DNA of 60,627 nucleotides from Armatimonadaceae bacterium (GCA_030447685.1 JAUJOK010000023.1:14729-75355); one strand, 5' to 3'. Numbered from the stretch's first letter, positions 8,009 to 17,472 are shown. Numbers and translations: made by a program. Notes: generated by a model from the sequence alone, not told the origin.

Positions 8009-9910
8009 ATGTTCATGCTCCAATTCGACAAAATCTATCTGCCCTTTCTGCTGGTGATGCTTTGCAGCATTTGCTTTCAGCCCGCCCCGGCGACCGGTCA
8101 GGCGGCGGCGGAAAGCGGCGTTCCGGGAAGTAGCAGCCCCGGCGAGCGGTTCGCGGCGAGCGCCAAACAGGACGCCCTGTCCGGCGATGCCCGGCTGGAA
8201 GCTAAAATCTCCCTTCAGGACACCGGAACCCGTTTATCGGATGTCTGCGGCAAGCTGTCGAAAGCCGCCGGGGTGCCGATATGGTGCGACCGCAGCCTGG
8301 GCGAGAAAAGGCTGCACCTTCGCATCTCCGACAAGCCGGTGCGCGAACTGATGCTCGCTCTGGGCGAGGTCGTTCCCGGCACTTGGGTCAGGAACGAGGA
8401 GTTCGGTTCGTACACCCTTATGCCCAATGCCGGGGCGGTCAAGTACGCGAACTCCTGGTGGCGCACCTTCAACAAAGAGCGGGACAAGCAGTTCTCTGCA
8501 CTGCGGGACACACTGTTGGTTCTGATGAACCGGAAGGACTTCGATCTCCCGGAGGAGGAGCTGCGCCGGAAAGAGGTTCAGAACGGGCTGCAGGAGGTTC
8601 GATTCTGGAGGGGCCTGCCCAGAGCTGCCCAGACGCAGATAACCCGCCTGTCCCCCTTCCTGGATACCTACCAGAAGGCCCCGATAATGAGCTACGGCCT
8701 GGATCATGGGGCTGTCTTCGTTGACCGGGCAGACCTGCCGGAATTCTCCTTCAAAGGTTTGATCCATGCCGCGAGCCAATTAAAATTAGATGGTAGGTTA
8801 TCGGCGAGCGAGATAGACGACATCACAGGCGTCAACGTGTTCGGCGGCGGTTCATCACTCATCGCTGACATCGTGCGGCGGAACGGGACGACCTCTAGTT
8901 CCGGCATAATCCTGAGTCTTCCGCGCTCAGTTATGTCGCGGATCGTCTTCAGCGACCACCGCTGGCTGCCGGAAGCGGCGAAAAAGGAGGGGGATGCGCT
9001 GCCTGCCGCCTGGAAGGAACTCCTGGCATACCAGCAAACAACCTACTGGCCCACTGCCCCGGCGGCGGAAGGGGCGGAGAGCGAGCCGCTGCGCGCCCCG
9101 AAAAGAAAGCCGGACTCGCTGGCGGAGTTGTCCAAGAAGCACGGCTTTGACTTCGTTTCCGACTACCACTCCCTGCCCTATCGGATATCGCGTCCGCGAC
9201 CGGGTGACAGACACCCAGGCACGGGCGCGGGCGCAAAGCCGGAGCGTAAGACGGGCAACGATAAAGAGAGTGAACTGAACCAGGCGGCCCGAGCGCACGA
9301 TATTAGCTGGAAACGGTCCGGCTCCGGCCTGATCCTTTTCAAGAACAACCGCTGGTATCGGGACGATCCGCTCGAAGCCCCGGACCGGGCGCTGGAGCAG
9401 CTTCAATCCCTCTACCGGCAGGCGGAGGCGGCGGATACCGACGAAGCCAGGTTGATGAACCATCTGGAGATGGCTTCCTACGCTTTGACCCACCTTAACA
9501 CATGGCAGATAGCCAACGGACTGCGGTATTACACAGACGAGGCGCGCCTTGCCCGGCTCGGTGACGGTGAGAACCGAGCCAAAGCCAACTGCCAGCCCTA
9601 CGCCGACATCGCGGCAACGGCGCTGACCTACCCCAGCCTGTGCCGGTTCTATGGGATGCTGAGCGCGAACCAGAAGCGTCTGCTGGTAACGAAACGATTG
9701 GCCGCCGGGGACATAAGCGCGGAGCAGGCCCGGTTCCTGTTTTCCGCTTTCCCCGGCTTGAACCGCGCCCGCGCCGGGGACGCCTTTGTGGGACTCGACT
9801 TCAGGAAACGGGGCCTTGCGCTTGTCGTGCCCGACGTCTTCAGCAATGTCCGTCACGGGAACACCCCTTACCGGCTCAAGATCGTAGCGGCAGCGGACGC
9901 CGCACAATAA
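8009..9910 (+). CDS. secreted protein with STN-like N-terminal domain, function unknown
   Basis: 633 residues from ATG 8009, chosen because GGAGG at 7994-7998 precedes it and because a signal peptide then starts at once (hydrophobic YLPFLLVMLCSICF, cleavage after ATG-Gln region). Residues about 55-125 (KISLQDTGTRLSDVCGKLSK, then a LHLRISDKPVRELMLALGEV segment) resemble the short N-terminal STN domain of secretins and TonB receptors, but no secretin core or beta barrel follows. The remainder is hydrophilic with no motif I recognise. Likely periplasmic or exported. It is transcribed alone and converges on the rhomboid gene. Confidence 0.7.
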   Translation: MFMLQFDKIYLPFLLVMLCSICFQPAPATGQAAAESGVPGSSSPGERFAASAKQDALSGDARLEAKISLQDTGTRLSDVCGKLSKAAGVPIWCDRSLGEKRLHLRISDKPVRELMLALGEVVPGTWVRNEEFGSYTLMPNAGAVKYANSWWRTFNKERDKQFSALRDTLLVLMNRKDFDLPEEELRRKEVQNGLQEVRFWRGLPRAAQTQITRLSPFLDTYQKAPIMSYGLDHGAVFVDRADLPEFSFKGLIHAASQLKLDGRLSASEIDDITGVNVFGGGSSLIADIVRRNGTTSSSGIILSLPRSVMSRIVFSDHRWLPEAAKKEGDALPAAWKELLAYQQTTYWPTAPAAEGAESEPLRAPKRKPDSLAELSKKHGFDFVSDYHSLPYRISRPRPGDRHPGTGAGAKPERKTGNDKESELNQAARAHDISWKRSGSGLILFKNNRWYRDDPLEAPDRALEQLQSLYRQAEAADTDEARLMNHLEMASYALTHLNTWQIANGLRYYTDEARLARLGDGENRAKANCQPYADIAATALTYPSLCRFYGMLSANQKRLLVTKRLAAGDISAEQARFLFSAFPGLNRARAGDAFVGLDFRKRGLALVVPDVFSNVRHGNTPYRLKIVAAADAAQ

Positions 9911-9951
9911 GGGTTCGTGGGCAGACATTGGGGACGGACGGGGCGGCAGAT

Positions 9952-10665
9952 TCAGGGGGCCGCCTGCCGCGTTTCGTGCCATGCCTGCCAGCGCGCCGAC
10001 CACGGCAGATAGGTCGCCGACAGCACGGTCACACCGATCAGGGCCAGCAGAACCGTAGCGGCGGCGATGCGCCGCCAGACCGGAGCCTGCCTGCCGATAA
10101 ACAGCCCGGCGACTGCGAGGCCGAACAGCAGCCCGCCGATGTGCGCGCCGTTGGCGATACGCATCATCCCCATCTCGGTCAGGGCGAAGGTAAGGACAAT
10201 CCATCCCAGCAGAAACCGCACGGTTTCGTCCGAGGCGACCTCTCGAAAGGCCGGAACAAACCGTCGCGCGCCCCAGGTCAGGCCGAACAGCGCGTACACC
10301 ACCCCGGACGCCCCGATGCCTGTATCGCCGAAAAAAGCAAGCTGCACGCTGGAAGCGACACAGGCCGCGCCCAGACAGAAGACGGCCCACTCCAGATGCC
10401 CCAGCGCCCGCTCCACCACGCCGCCGAAGCGGAAGAGCATGACCACATTGAAAAACAGATGGAGCGGATCGCCGTGCAGAAAAGTGCTGGTAACGAGCGC
10501 GCCGTAGCGACCCTGCCAGATAGCTTCCGGCGGAAAATGTCCCCAGCCGATGTCGTTTCTCCCGGTGATCCAGTAACCCAGCGTCAGCCCGACGCACAAA
10601 ACGCAGGCGATACCGGTCAGCCATGGGATTCCGCGCTCCTGCCGATCCTCGGGTAGCGTTGACAT
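9952..10665 (-). CDS. rhomboid family intramembrane serine protease
   Basis: 237 residues with six predicted membrane segments. The catalytic serine is in GASG (Ser120), the catalytic histidine in ANGAHIGG (His175), and the oxyanion HxxxN motif is HLFFN (His69, Asn73). This is the standard bacterial GlpG-type set. Rhomboids cut membrane-protein substrates within the bilayer. The gene starts 7 bases after the stop of the ThyX-like gene and is probably in the same transcript, with no obvious functional link. The substrate is unknown. Confidence 0.9.
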   Translation of the reverse strand: MSTLPEDRQERGIPWLTGIACVLCVGLTLGYWITGRNDIGWGHFPPEAIWQGRYGALVTSTFLHGDPLHLFFNVVMLFRFGGVVERALGHLEWAVFCLGAACVASSVQLAFFGDTGIGASGVVYALFGLTWGARRFVPAFREVASDETVRFLLGWIVLTFALTEMGMMRIANGAHIGGLLFGLAVAGLFIGRQAPVWRRIAAATVLLALIGVTVLSATYLPWSARWQAWHETRQAAP

Positions 10666-10672
10666 TACAGAC

Positions 10673-12061
10673 TCATTCCGGTTCCGCGCTGCCTTCCAGT
10701 ATCAGGCCGCGTGTTGCGGGGAACTGTTCGTACCAGAGCGCCAGAACATCGCGCAGGTGCCGGGCGTAGCGGAAATGTGCGCCGGTTCCCGTTCGTATCT
10801 CCGCTTCATAGATAAACTTGTCGGCGGTCGTGACATGCTCGAACGGGTACTGCGTGCCCAGCAGCGTCCAGTAGACATAGGAAGGATCGCCCTTTTGGAG
10901 CAGTGACCGCGCCCGACCTGTGGTCGTCCGCCCGGTACGGCTCAGCAGAACGAGCCGCTCGTCAGAAGCGCCTGGCGGCAGTTCATCCAGGGCAAAATAG
11001 AAGCCGCGCGGAACGAGCGGGCAATAACGGGTGCCGGTGCGGTGGCGGTTCAGGTCGCGAATCTCGGCGAAGGCGACGGCGTCCCAGCGGAATCGAACCG
11101 CTGTGCGTTTCAGCGTTTCTCCCGTCCAGGCGTAGCGGTTATCGTGAAAGCGCAGGTCGTTCGCCATCTCCTCGCCAGCGGCCTTGTCCGGCGGCATCAC
11201 CTGAAGCGAGGGAGTGGGCGGGCAGTCACCGATTTCGCCGTCACCCCGCACAGCCAGGCGCTGGACGTTTACGAACTCCTGCCGTATCCCCTGAGCCATC
11301 GACTCCTTTTCCGTGGCGTGCCGGAGCAGGCGCGGCGCGGACAGCGCCATCTCGTTCCGAATCGCTCCACCCAGCTCACGGGCTTCGGGTAGCGGGTGGG
11401 AAAGAAGATACTGGCAAAGCTGCACCCAGCCGCGCGCTGACATAATCAGCATCAGGTTTGTTTGGGCGGCGGCAGGCAGGAAATAGCGGGCGCGGTCAAA
11501 GCCGTAGTTGCGCCGCATCCGGGCCACCTGTTTGCGCGCCTTTTCGGAAGCGTCTTCGCGCAGGCTGCGGGGAATACGCGCGACCTCCGGGTTCTGTGCG
11601 GCGACCTCTTCCCAGTGCTTCAAAGCGGACTGGTACCCCGCGAAGCTGCCTGCCATCATCTCCTGCCATTCGGCGCGCAGCGGCTCGGGAATTCCCAGCG
11701 TCTCCGGCGCCGTCAGGGCGTCCACGGACAGCTTGATATAGCGGGTGGAAGACTCCTGCCCGCCCGCCGTCGGGCACAGTGTCCACACATAATACGCCAG
11801 GTATAGGGAGACACCATCGATGAAGATCGCCACGGGAGCCATGTCCGCGATGGACTGATGACCGTAGTCGATCATGCGGAAAATCGAGTCCACGGACTTA
11901 TCCAGGTTGTCCGGGTCGATCTTCTGGAGGATCGCGTCCAGCCCCTCGTTGTTGCGCGAATACCGCGCACCGCTCGCCGCCAGCAGTTCCGGCGTCAGCG
12001 CGGGCCGACCGGCTTCGTTAGAGGCTTCCGTGGGCCGAATGGCTACCTGAGTGACCTTCAT
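10673..12061 (-). CDS. tandem ThyX-like (FAD-dependent thymidylate synthase family) protein
   Basis: 462 residues, about twice the length of ThyX, and it reads as two ThyX-like halves. The first half has YSRNNEGLDAI, GHQS (67-70) and a degraded signature ending STRY (105-108) where RHR is replaced by LCP. Its helical part RYFLPAAAQTNLMLIMSARG matches the ThyX segment that follows the active site. The second half carries RHRTGTRY (339-346) and YPFEH. ThyX makes dTMP from dUMP using FAD and methylene-folate and needs the RHRxxSxNExSxR motif, which neither half has complete. It may be a divergent synthase with a composite site, or a non-catalytic relative. Its transcript probably continues into the rhomboid gene. 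Confidence 0.75.
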   Translation of the reverse strand: MKVTQVAIRPTEASNEAGRPALTPELLAASGARYSRNNEGLDAILQKIDPDNLDKSVDSIFRMIDYGHQSIADMAPVAIFIDGVSLYLAYYVWTLCPTAGGQESSTRYIKLSVDALTAPETLGIPEPLRAEWQEMMAGSFAGYQSALKHWEEVAAQNPEVARIPRSLREDASEKARKQVARMRRNYGFDRARYFLPAAAQTNLMLIMSARGWVQLCQYLLSHPLPEARELGGAIRNEMALSAPRLLRHATEKESMAQGIRQEFVNVQRLAVRGDGEIGDCPPTPSLQVMPPDKAAGEEMANDLRFHDNRYAWTGETLKRTAVRFRWDAVAFAEIRDLNRHRTGTRYCPLVPRGFYFALDELPPGASDERLVLLSRTGRTTTGRARSLLQKGDPSYVYWTLLGTQYPFEHVTTADKFIYEAEIRTGTGAHFRYARHLRDVLALWYEQFPATRGLILEGSAEPE

Positions 12062-12110
12062 AGTGAGCCAGAATTACGCGACGGCATGGGTAAATCCTTT
12101 GTTTCAGGCC

Positions 12111-12140
12111 CCCTGCCCCCCAAGGTTAGGGGGGGCAGGG
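12111..12140. repeat. GC hairpin, copy C
   Basis: CCCTGCCCCCC (12111-12121) and GGGGGGCAGGG (12130-12140) form an 11-bp perfect stem with an AAGGTTAG loop, between the GH20 stop and the thyX-like start. It shares the C-run/purine-loop/G-run architecture of the hairpins at 3539 and 32716 but not their core. Confidence 0.45.
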
Positions 12141-12148
12141 CGAACTGC

Positions 12149-15136
12149 TCACTCAAGCGCAGTTACGGCGAAGACGGCGGGCGCGGATTCCGTACCGGTT
12201 GAGGTGATTGTGATGCCGCGCACCGGCAGGTCCGGGCTGGGGTTCTTCCAGGAGACACGGCGCACAAGGAAGGGCTGCCCATCTCCCATGCGGCCTTTCC
12301 AGACAACGGCGGCGTCGGGCAGGGCAGTGGTGTCGCTTGCGGCGGAGATATTCCTGCCGTATACCAGGTCCACCGTGCGCTTCGTGCCGTCATCCATTAC
12401 CATCGTCATTGCGCCGATCTTTGTACCGGGTGCCGTCGGGTGTGAGGCTGCCAGCGCCACATCTATCTCCTTCACCTGGCGGGCCACAATCGCATCGCCG
12501 ACACGGCTGGCGAGGGGAATATCGCGCGTGGCGGGGTAGGAGCCGGACGGGTTCAGCTTACCTTCCAAAAGCAGCGCGCCGGGGGCAAAGCGGTACAGCG
12601 TGCCGTCATAGCCACGCGTATCGCCGGTGGGAAAAGAAGCGGGGCCATGCGCCGCGCCGTAGCCGAGCCAGTCGGGCAGCGGGCGGTTGGCAAGCGGGGA
12701 CAGGTCGGCGATAAAGCCGCTGCGAGTCTGGCTTTTTACGGGAAGCAGCGGTTCCTCCATCTGCCGGGTGAAGACCTCCTGGGCATCGTAGGGCAGGTCC
12801 TCGGGAGCGGGACCCGCGCCACCGTTCCAGAAATAGTCGGCGGCCAGAACCATCGCCGTGAACTGCTTGCGATGCTCCGTCTGTAAAACGTCCGCCTTTG
12901 ATTCATAGCCCGCCCAGGTAGTCTGCATCGCGCCCAGCGCGCCCACCTGCGCCGCTTCCCGCGCGAAGTTTTGTATGTTCGCCGGATTGAACCAGGTAGC
13001 GGCGACAACGGAAAATCCAGCGTCCTTCAGCAGCTTCAGCGATGGGAAACGCTCATGCGGGCCGTATTGCCAGTCCACCAGCACAATGTCTTTGGGGACT
13101 TCGCGGCGCAGGCGCGCGGCATCGGCGGGCGTGGGCGCGGTGCCGAACGAGGGCGCGACTTCGGAAGGGTGCAGCAGCATATCGGCCCACATCCATATCG
13201 GTTTGCCGCGCTTGGCGAAGAAGCTGCGCCAGTGGTTGACGCCCGTGAGGTACAGATCGGCGAAGGTGCGCGGGGCGGAGCGATAGGGAAAGCGTCCGCG
13301 CATCGTCACCTCGTCGAGGCCGACATGGAAGGCGGGAGCGTCGAACAGGCCGTCTGCCTCGGCGTTGATACGTCCCAAATGCGCAAGCGCGGCGGGATTG
13401 GTGATGTTCAGCGCATACGGCGTCTGCGGGTCTTCCGCGTACTCCAGGTTACGTTTGCCTGCGAAAAGCCACTCCATATGGCCCATGCTCTGCACCAGCG
13501 GATAGACGGTGATACCGCGCTGCCGGGCGTATTCTATCTCTTCCTTTACCTGCTCCTTGCGTCCCGCCCAGGCAGGGGCGATAGCCGGGTTGGCGTCCCA
13601 GCGCAGCTGTTCGGCCTGAAGAAACAAAGCATTGAGCTTGAAGGGGGAAAACACGCGGTCGATAAGCCGCTTATGAAACGGCAGCGCGTTTTGCCCGTGG
13701 AACAGGTGGACGGCGCGCACACTCAGCGTCGGCCAGTCCATGATGCGGACGGGGCGCACCTGCACCGCCCCTTCCGTTTCGGCGACAAGAAGCTGGGCCA
13801 GGGTCTGGACGCCCCAGAACGCGCCCTGCCTATCCCGCCCGGCCACCAGCACGGAGCGCGGCGTGACAACCAGGGCGTAGCCTTCGGGTTTGTCGGGCAC
13901 CGAAACGTTCTCGACACTCAGCAGGCGTGTCAGCGCGGCGTTTCGGTTTCCGTCGCCGATTACGATAACGTTAGTGCCCCGCACCACATCGCGGGCACGC
14001 ACCAGGGGCGTATCCTGCCCAAAGCGTTTCTGCAGCTCCTGACGCAATATCTCCGCGCCCTGTTTGTCCGCAGCGGTCGCCCCATCGGCCACGACGATGC
14101 GCGTTTGCCGATTGATGCGAAACGGCTTGCCCGTTACCGTCATCTGCTTGGGCCGTGGGATGACGAGCGGCGTCGGGGGGACATAGGGCACGCGGGCGTT
14201 GGGAACGGCTCTCACCCCGGCAGAAGCCCCCACCCCCGCACTCGGTCTGCCGAGGCGCTCCCCCGCAGCGGAAAGAGGGGTGCTGGGCGAGAAAGCAAAC
14301 GTAAACGTCGCGCGTCGCTGCCCGTCCTGGAAAGCAATGGGCTGGGCGGGCGCGCCGATACCCATCCAGAAGACCGGAAACTCCCGCGCCCATCCCTGCG
14401 GTTCCGAGCGCGCATCGAAAATTATCGGACGCGGGGCGTCGCCGGAATAGCGGAGGGAAACGCCTCCGAGCCGTGTGTTAAAAGCAAGTCGTTCGAACGG
14501 CGGCGCGAGGCGGTTCGCTTCCTGGGAACGTCCTCGCGCGGGCGGGGTCGCGGCTGCCTGACCGCGTCGTTCGCCGTCTGCGGTTGCGGCTATAAACGCC
14601 GCGCCCTGAAGCACGGGGCCGGACAGATAGGCAGCGGCATATTCTATCTCCGCCGGAACGTCCTTCATCAGCCGATAGGTGAGGGCGACGGTGACGGTGT
14701 CGGGCGCGGCGACAGTCAGGGTATATATGCAGGCGGCGTTCTCGTTTTCCAGTGCGATGCGGGCTGTCTTTCCGACCGACGTATCCGTCCAGGGGGAGAT
14801 GCGAACGGGCGCGCTGCTCTGGTCGAGAAGTACACCGTTCCAGCCTGCTTTCACCAGATACAGCGACGATTTACGCACGACAGGCACACCGTCATAGGCG
14901 ACGGACAGGCCGTTTTTGGGCGTCCATCCGACGGTGCAGCGTCCTACGGTAATCGGAGGCAGCGTGTTCACCGGGGAGCCTTCCTGCGCCGCCGCCGCCG
15001 CCGCCGTTGCTGCGCCCGTACCGAGAATCACGCTCCAGACGAGCGCCACAGGGAGAAGAAAGCGTGTCAAAACGGCTGCTGTCGGAGCCGGGCAGGGCCG
15101 CTGCTCACGGCCCTGCCAAAAAAGCGAATACGTCAT
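12149..15136 (-). CDS. secreted GH20 beta-N-acetylhexosaminidase with long N-terminal extension
   Basis: 995 residues. The signal peptide has a 25-residue basic lead and a hydrophobic core at about 24-50. Residues about 55-310 are a beta-rich domain I do not recognise. A GH20b-type domain at about 320-450 (PLVIPRPKQMT, GAFWGVQTLAQLL) is followed by the TIM-barrel catalytic domain with the family Asp-Glu pair in FHVGLDEV (Asp608, Glu609). GH20 enzymes release terminal GlcNAc/GalNAc by substrate-assisted catalysis, here probably from chitin or peptidoglycan fragments outside the cytoplasm. About 230 C-terminal residues follow the barrel. The promoter lies in the end of the upstream gene and its -10 box is 6 bases before the ATG, so the message is probably leaderless. 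Confidence 0.88.
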   Translation of the reverse strand: MTYSLFWQGREQRPCPAPTAAVLTRFLLPVALVWSVILGTGAATAAAAAAQEGSPVNTLPPITVGRCTVGWTPKNGLSVAYDGVPVVRKSSLYLVKAGWNGVLLDQSSAPVRISPWTDTSVGKTARIALENENAACIYTLTVAAPDTVTVALTYRLMKDVPAEIEYAAAYLSGPVLQGAAFIAATADGERRGQAAATPPARGRSQEANRLAPPFERLAFNTRLGGVSLRYSGDAPRPIIFDARSEPQGWAREFPVFWMGIGAPAQPIAFQDGQRRATFTFAFSPSTPLSAAGERLGRPSAGVGASAGVRAVPNARVPYVPPTPLVIPRPKQMTVTGKPFRINRQTRIVVADGATAADKQGAEILRQELQKRFGQDTPLVRARDVVRGTNVIVIGDGNRNAALTRLLSVENVSVPDKPEGYALVVTPRSVLVAGRDRQGAFWGVQTLAQLLVAETEGAVQVRPVRIMDWPTLSVRAVHLFHGQNALPFHKRLIDRVFSPFKLNALFLQAEQLRWDANPAIAPAWAGRKEQVKEEIEYARQRGITVYPLVQSMGHMEWLFAGKRNLEYAEDPQTPYALNITNPAALAHLGRINAEADGLFDAPAFHVGLDEVTMRGRFPYRSAPRTFADLYLTGVNHWRSFFAKRGKPIWMWADMLLHPSEVAPSFGTAPTPADAARLRREVPKDIVLVDWQYGPHERFPSLKLLKDAGFSVVAATWFNPANIQNFAREAAQVGALGAMQTTWAGYESKADVLQTEHRKQFTAMVLAADYFWNGGAGPAPEDLPYDAQEVFTRQMEEPLLPVKSQTRSGFIADLSPLANRPLPDWLGYGAAHGPASFPTGDTRGYDGTLYRFAPGALLLEGKLNPSGSYPATRDIPLASRVGDAIVARQVKEIDVALAASHPTAPGTKIGAMTMVMDDGTKRTVDLVYGRNISAASDTTALPDAAVVWKGRMGDGQPFLVRRVSWKNPSPDLPVRGITITSTGTESAPAVFAVTALE

Positions 15137-15142
15137 GGCCTT

Positions 15143-15172
15143 ATTATAAGCGACGCGCTACGGCTTGTCCAA
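15143..15172 (-). promoter_or_regulatory. promoter of the GH20 gene
   Basis: On the minus strand, TTGGAC (15172-15167), 18 bases, then consensus TATAAT (15148-15143), six bases before the ATG at 15136. The -35 box lies inside the last codons of the 15158-16450 gene. Confidence 0.65.
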
Positions 15173-16450
15173 TCGGGCAGGGGACAGCGAGGTCGGTGTC
15201 CAGTCATACGAGGGCAGAAAGGAGCCATCGGTGCGCTCCAGTCCGCGAGAATGGAACGCGACGCCGACCGACTGCCCTTCGGCCCGCACGGCGATGCGCT
15301 TTATGGCAAAGGCCGTAAGAGGCATTACCTCGCCCGGCTCCGAGATGGCGTTGCCATTACTGTCCTGCCAGACGGCGATACCTTTTAGCTCGCCGTCCGC
15401 AAGCCAGCCATCGCGGTTATCGTCCAGAGCGGCGAGCGGCTGGTAGCCGTTTTTCCAGAACATCCACCAGGTCGCCGAGCCGAAAAGCTGCTGCCCGGAG
15501 GTGATGCGTCCTGTATTCTTCGGGTCCCACACCAGAATGCCGGTGTGCGGTCCCACCCAGGGCCACAGACCGGGCCTGCCGTTTCCGGCCAGGTCGAAGC
15601 GAACCCGGCTGTTCGACGTCAGCAGATCGCTCAGCGGTGCGGGCATGTGCAGGGGAAAGATTATCGGTGTGATCGCCATCGGCTGGCTGCGAAGTCGGGC
15701 AAGCGCGGAGGCGACCCGCGTCGCCTCCGCCTTTTCGGCGCGCGTAAGCGTGGACCCCTTTAAGAAGCGAAGGATACCTTCAGCGGCTTCACGGCTGATC
15801 ATGGTAGTTCCCGACAGATGACCCTGCGCCTTCAAATCTTTGTTCAGGGCCAGCGCGTAGGCCCGGCGGTACGCGGCCAGGGAGCGCTTCCTCCAAAGAT
15901 TCTGCGTTTGCGCATCCGTCCGGCGCTGAGCCGTTTCGCCGGGCGGCGCGCCCAGGACGGGCCAGTACGGCATGCCCTGCTCCAGCATCCAGGCCAAGCC
16001 GAGTTGATAAAGTGGGTCGTGAGGCGCAAGCTGTGTGGCGCGTCGATAACTGCGTATGGATTCTGACAGGTTATGCCACAAGTAGTGACGATCTCTGCCG
16101 GAAAGTGTCTTTGCCGTTTCGGGACGCTGTACCAGCGGGGAATGGAAGGCGGCGAACTCGGGCAGGTTGGAGCTTTTATTTTTTTTCCACTGCTTATCCT
16201 GGATGACCTGAACGTCTCCTGCGCCCTTCGCGAAAGCCAGGCTGTGCAGACGCCCGAGGACATAATACCCCTGCGCGTCTTTCGGGTGTCTGGCGACATG
16301 GCTGCCGACGTTTTGGAGCAGCCGATCTACGGGAACCGGCCTGGTAACGTTGGCCCAACGGGCGTGTGCCGTGGCTGCCAGAACGACGGTTATTGCCGCG
16401 AACACCGACATCATTGCGGCGGTGTATGCTTTGCCGCTTGAAAGTCTCAT
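15158..16450 (-). CDS. secreted TPR/EF-hand-like protein, function unknown
   Basis: 430 residues with a signal peptide at 1-30 (AAITVVLAATAHA). The middle has TPR-like helices (SIRSYRRATQLAPHDPLYQL). The C-terminal third has FG-GAP/EF-hand-like calcium loops: DDNRDGWLADGEL and DSNGNAISEPGEV, each with acidic residues at alternating positions as in dockerin/EF-hand loops, and a FDLAGNGRPGLWPWVG stretch. Probably exported and calcium-binding. Its ATG overlaps the stop of the upstream nuclease-like gene in ATGA, so the pair is translationally coupled. The GH20 gene follows from its own promoter. Confidence 0.65.
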   Translation of the reverse strand: MRLSSGKAYTAAMMSVFAAITVVLAATAHARWANVTRPVPVDRLLQNVGSHVARHPKDAQGYYVLGRLHSLAFAKGAGDVQVIQDKQWKKNKSSNLPEFAAFHSPLVQRPETAKTLSGRDRHYLWHNLSESIRSYRRATQLAPHDPLYQLGLAWMLEQGMPYWPVLGAPPGETAQRRTDAQTQNLWRKRSLAAYRRAYALALNKDLKAQGHLSGTTMISREAAEGILRFLKGSTLTRAEKAEATRVASALARLRSQPMAITPIIFPLHMPAPLSDLLTSNSRVRFDLAGNGRPGLWPWVGPHTGILVWDPKNTGRITSGQQLFGSATWWMFWKNGYQPLAALDDNRDGWLADGELKGIAVWQDSNGNAISEPGEVMPLTAFAIKRIAVRAEGQSVGVAFHSRGLERTDGSFLPSYDWTPTSLSPARLDKP

Positions 16451-17472
16451 CGATTATGCTCCTGTTTGCCGGGAATGGTCACCGCAAGATCGCAGACGAC
16501 TATGCGGTGGTCTGAATGAGTCGTTTTTTGTGCCCACACGGAGGAAACGCGGTAAAGGGGGGTCGTGCATGTGGGGTGGATAGGCAATGGCGGTACGTCA
16601 TTGATGATCGTGTTGCCCCAGCCGCGCCCGCCACGCGCGAAGCTGTCCGAAAGCCGGGAACGGAGCAGAGCGAATATCGCGTCACCCGCCGGGGCGTTAA
16701 AATCGCCGCCTGCCAGCACCGGCTCATCGGGCGGCAGGGTGGAAAGACGATTCGCTATCGCCTGAAGCTGTTCGCGTCGCGCCTGCCGGTTCTGCTTCTG
16801 CGCCCGCCAGCACTCCGGGTTCCACAGGTCCATGCGAAACAGCGGGGGCAAAAGCCGCAGGTTGACCACCTCGACCGCTACGCCCTGTGCCGCTTGAACC
16901 CGCCCCTGAACAAAATACATCGTGTGACGCGGCGGCAGTTTCGCCGGAGTGATGCGGCCCCGTGCGATTATGCAGGTATCAAGGCCCCAGAGCAGGGCGG
17001 CTTCCCTGCCGTACAGGCGCCGCGCCAGCGCCTGAGCCTGCTTTCGGATCGGCGCTTCCTGCAAAAGCACAATGTCCGGCGCAAGCTGCGCCACTTCGGC
17101 GGCGGCCTGCGCGCTTCCTCCGGCGCAGTTCAGCGAGACCACACGCAGCGTCCGCTGCCGTCCCGGTTCGCTGCTGTGCGGCAGCGGGCGGCGCAAAGAC
17201 CGCAGCAGGCTCCACGGCTCTTCCGCCAGGACAAGCAGGTACGCCAGCCACAACAGGACGACTGCTGCCGCAAAACGCTTCGTGTGTCGGCTCCACCCCG
17301 TCGCCGTCAGGAGCAGGCCCGGCAGGGGCCATGTCCAGACCGGGAACACGGTTATTGCCGCGCAGTCGTCGGGACGAATCGCGTAGCAAAACGTGACGAA
17401 GCCGCACAGAAAGGCGGACAACAGAAGGGGAATCGCCCGGCTCCATCGCGATTTTTGCGTCGTTGTCTCCAC
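16447..17472 (-). CDS. membrane-anchored endonuclease/exonuclease/phosphatase family protein
   Basis: 341 residues from GTG 17472. I prefer this to the longer reading from 17580 because AGGGGG lies just upstream and the extra residues would be encoded by a strong hairpin (17539-17568). Three hydrophobic segments (about residues 13-32, 40-58, 67-84) precede an EEP domain: LRVVSLNCAGG at about 109-119, DIVLLQEAP, GGDFNAPAGD and a final SDHRIVVCDL. These supply the metal-binding Asn, Glu, Asp-x-Asn and Asp-His residues of the fold. The catalytic part should lie outside the membrane. The family includes nucleases and phospholipid or nucleotide phosphatases; the substrate cannot be told. Confidence 0.8.
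   Translation of the reverse strand: METTTQKSRWSRAIPLLLSAFLCGFVTFCYAIRPDDCAAITVFPVWTWPLPGLLLTATGWSRHTKRFAAAVVLLWLAYLLVLAEEPWSLLRSLRRPLPHSSEPGRQRTLRVVSLNCAGGSAQAAAEVAQLAPDIVLLQEAPIRKQAQALARRLYGREAALLWGLDTCIIARGRITPAKLPPRHTMYFVQGRVQAAQGVAVEVVNLRLLPPLFRMDLWNPECWRAQKQNRQARREQLQAIANRLSTLPPDEPVLAGGDFNAPAGDAIFALLRSRLSDSFARGGRGWGNTIINDVPPLPIHPTCTTPLYRVSSVWAQKTTHSDHRIVVCDLAVTIPGKQEHNR

Noticed and set aside
8597..8609. GGTTCGATTC resembling a tRNA T-loop
   Set aside because: It lies in coding sequence with no acceptor stem, anticodon arm or CCA end.
12971..15388. 805-codon open frame on the plus strand
   Set aside because: Antisense to the GH20 gene, whose catalytic motifs and signal peptide are clear; the product is Arg-rich and shadow-like.
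16335..16365. AACGTTGGCCCAAC as another cassette boundary
   Set aside because: It is inside the coding N-terminus of the 15158 gene, with no attC-like arms around it.
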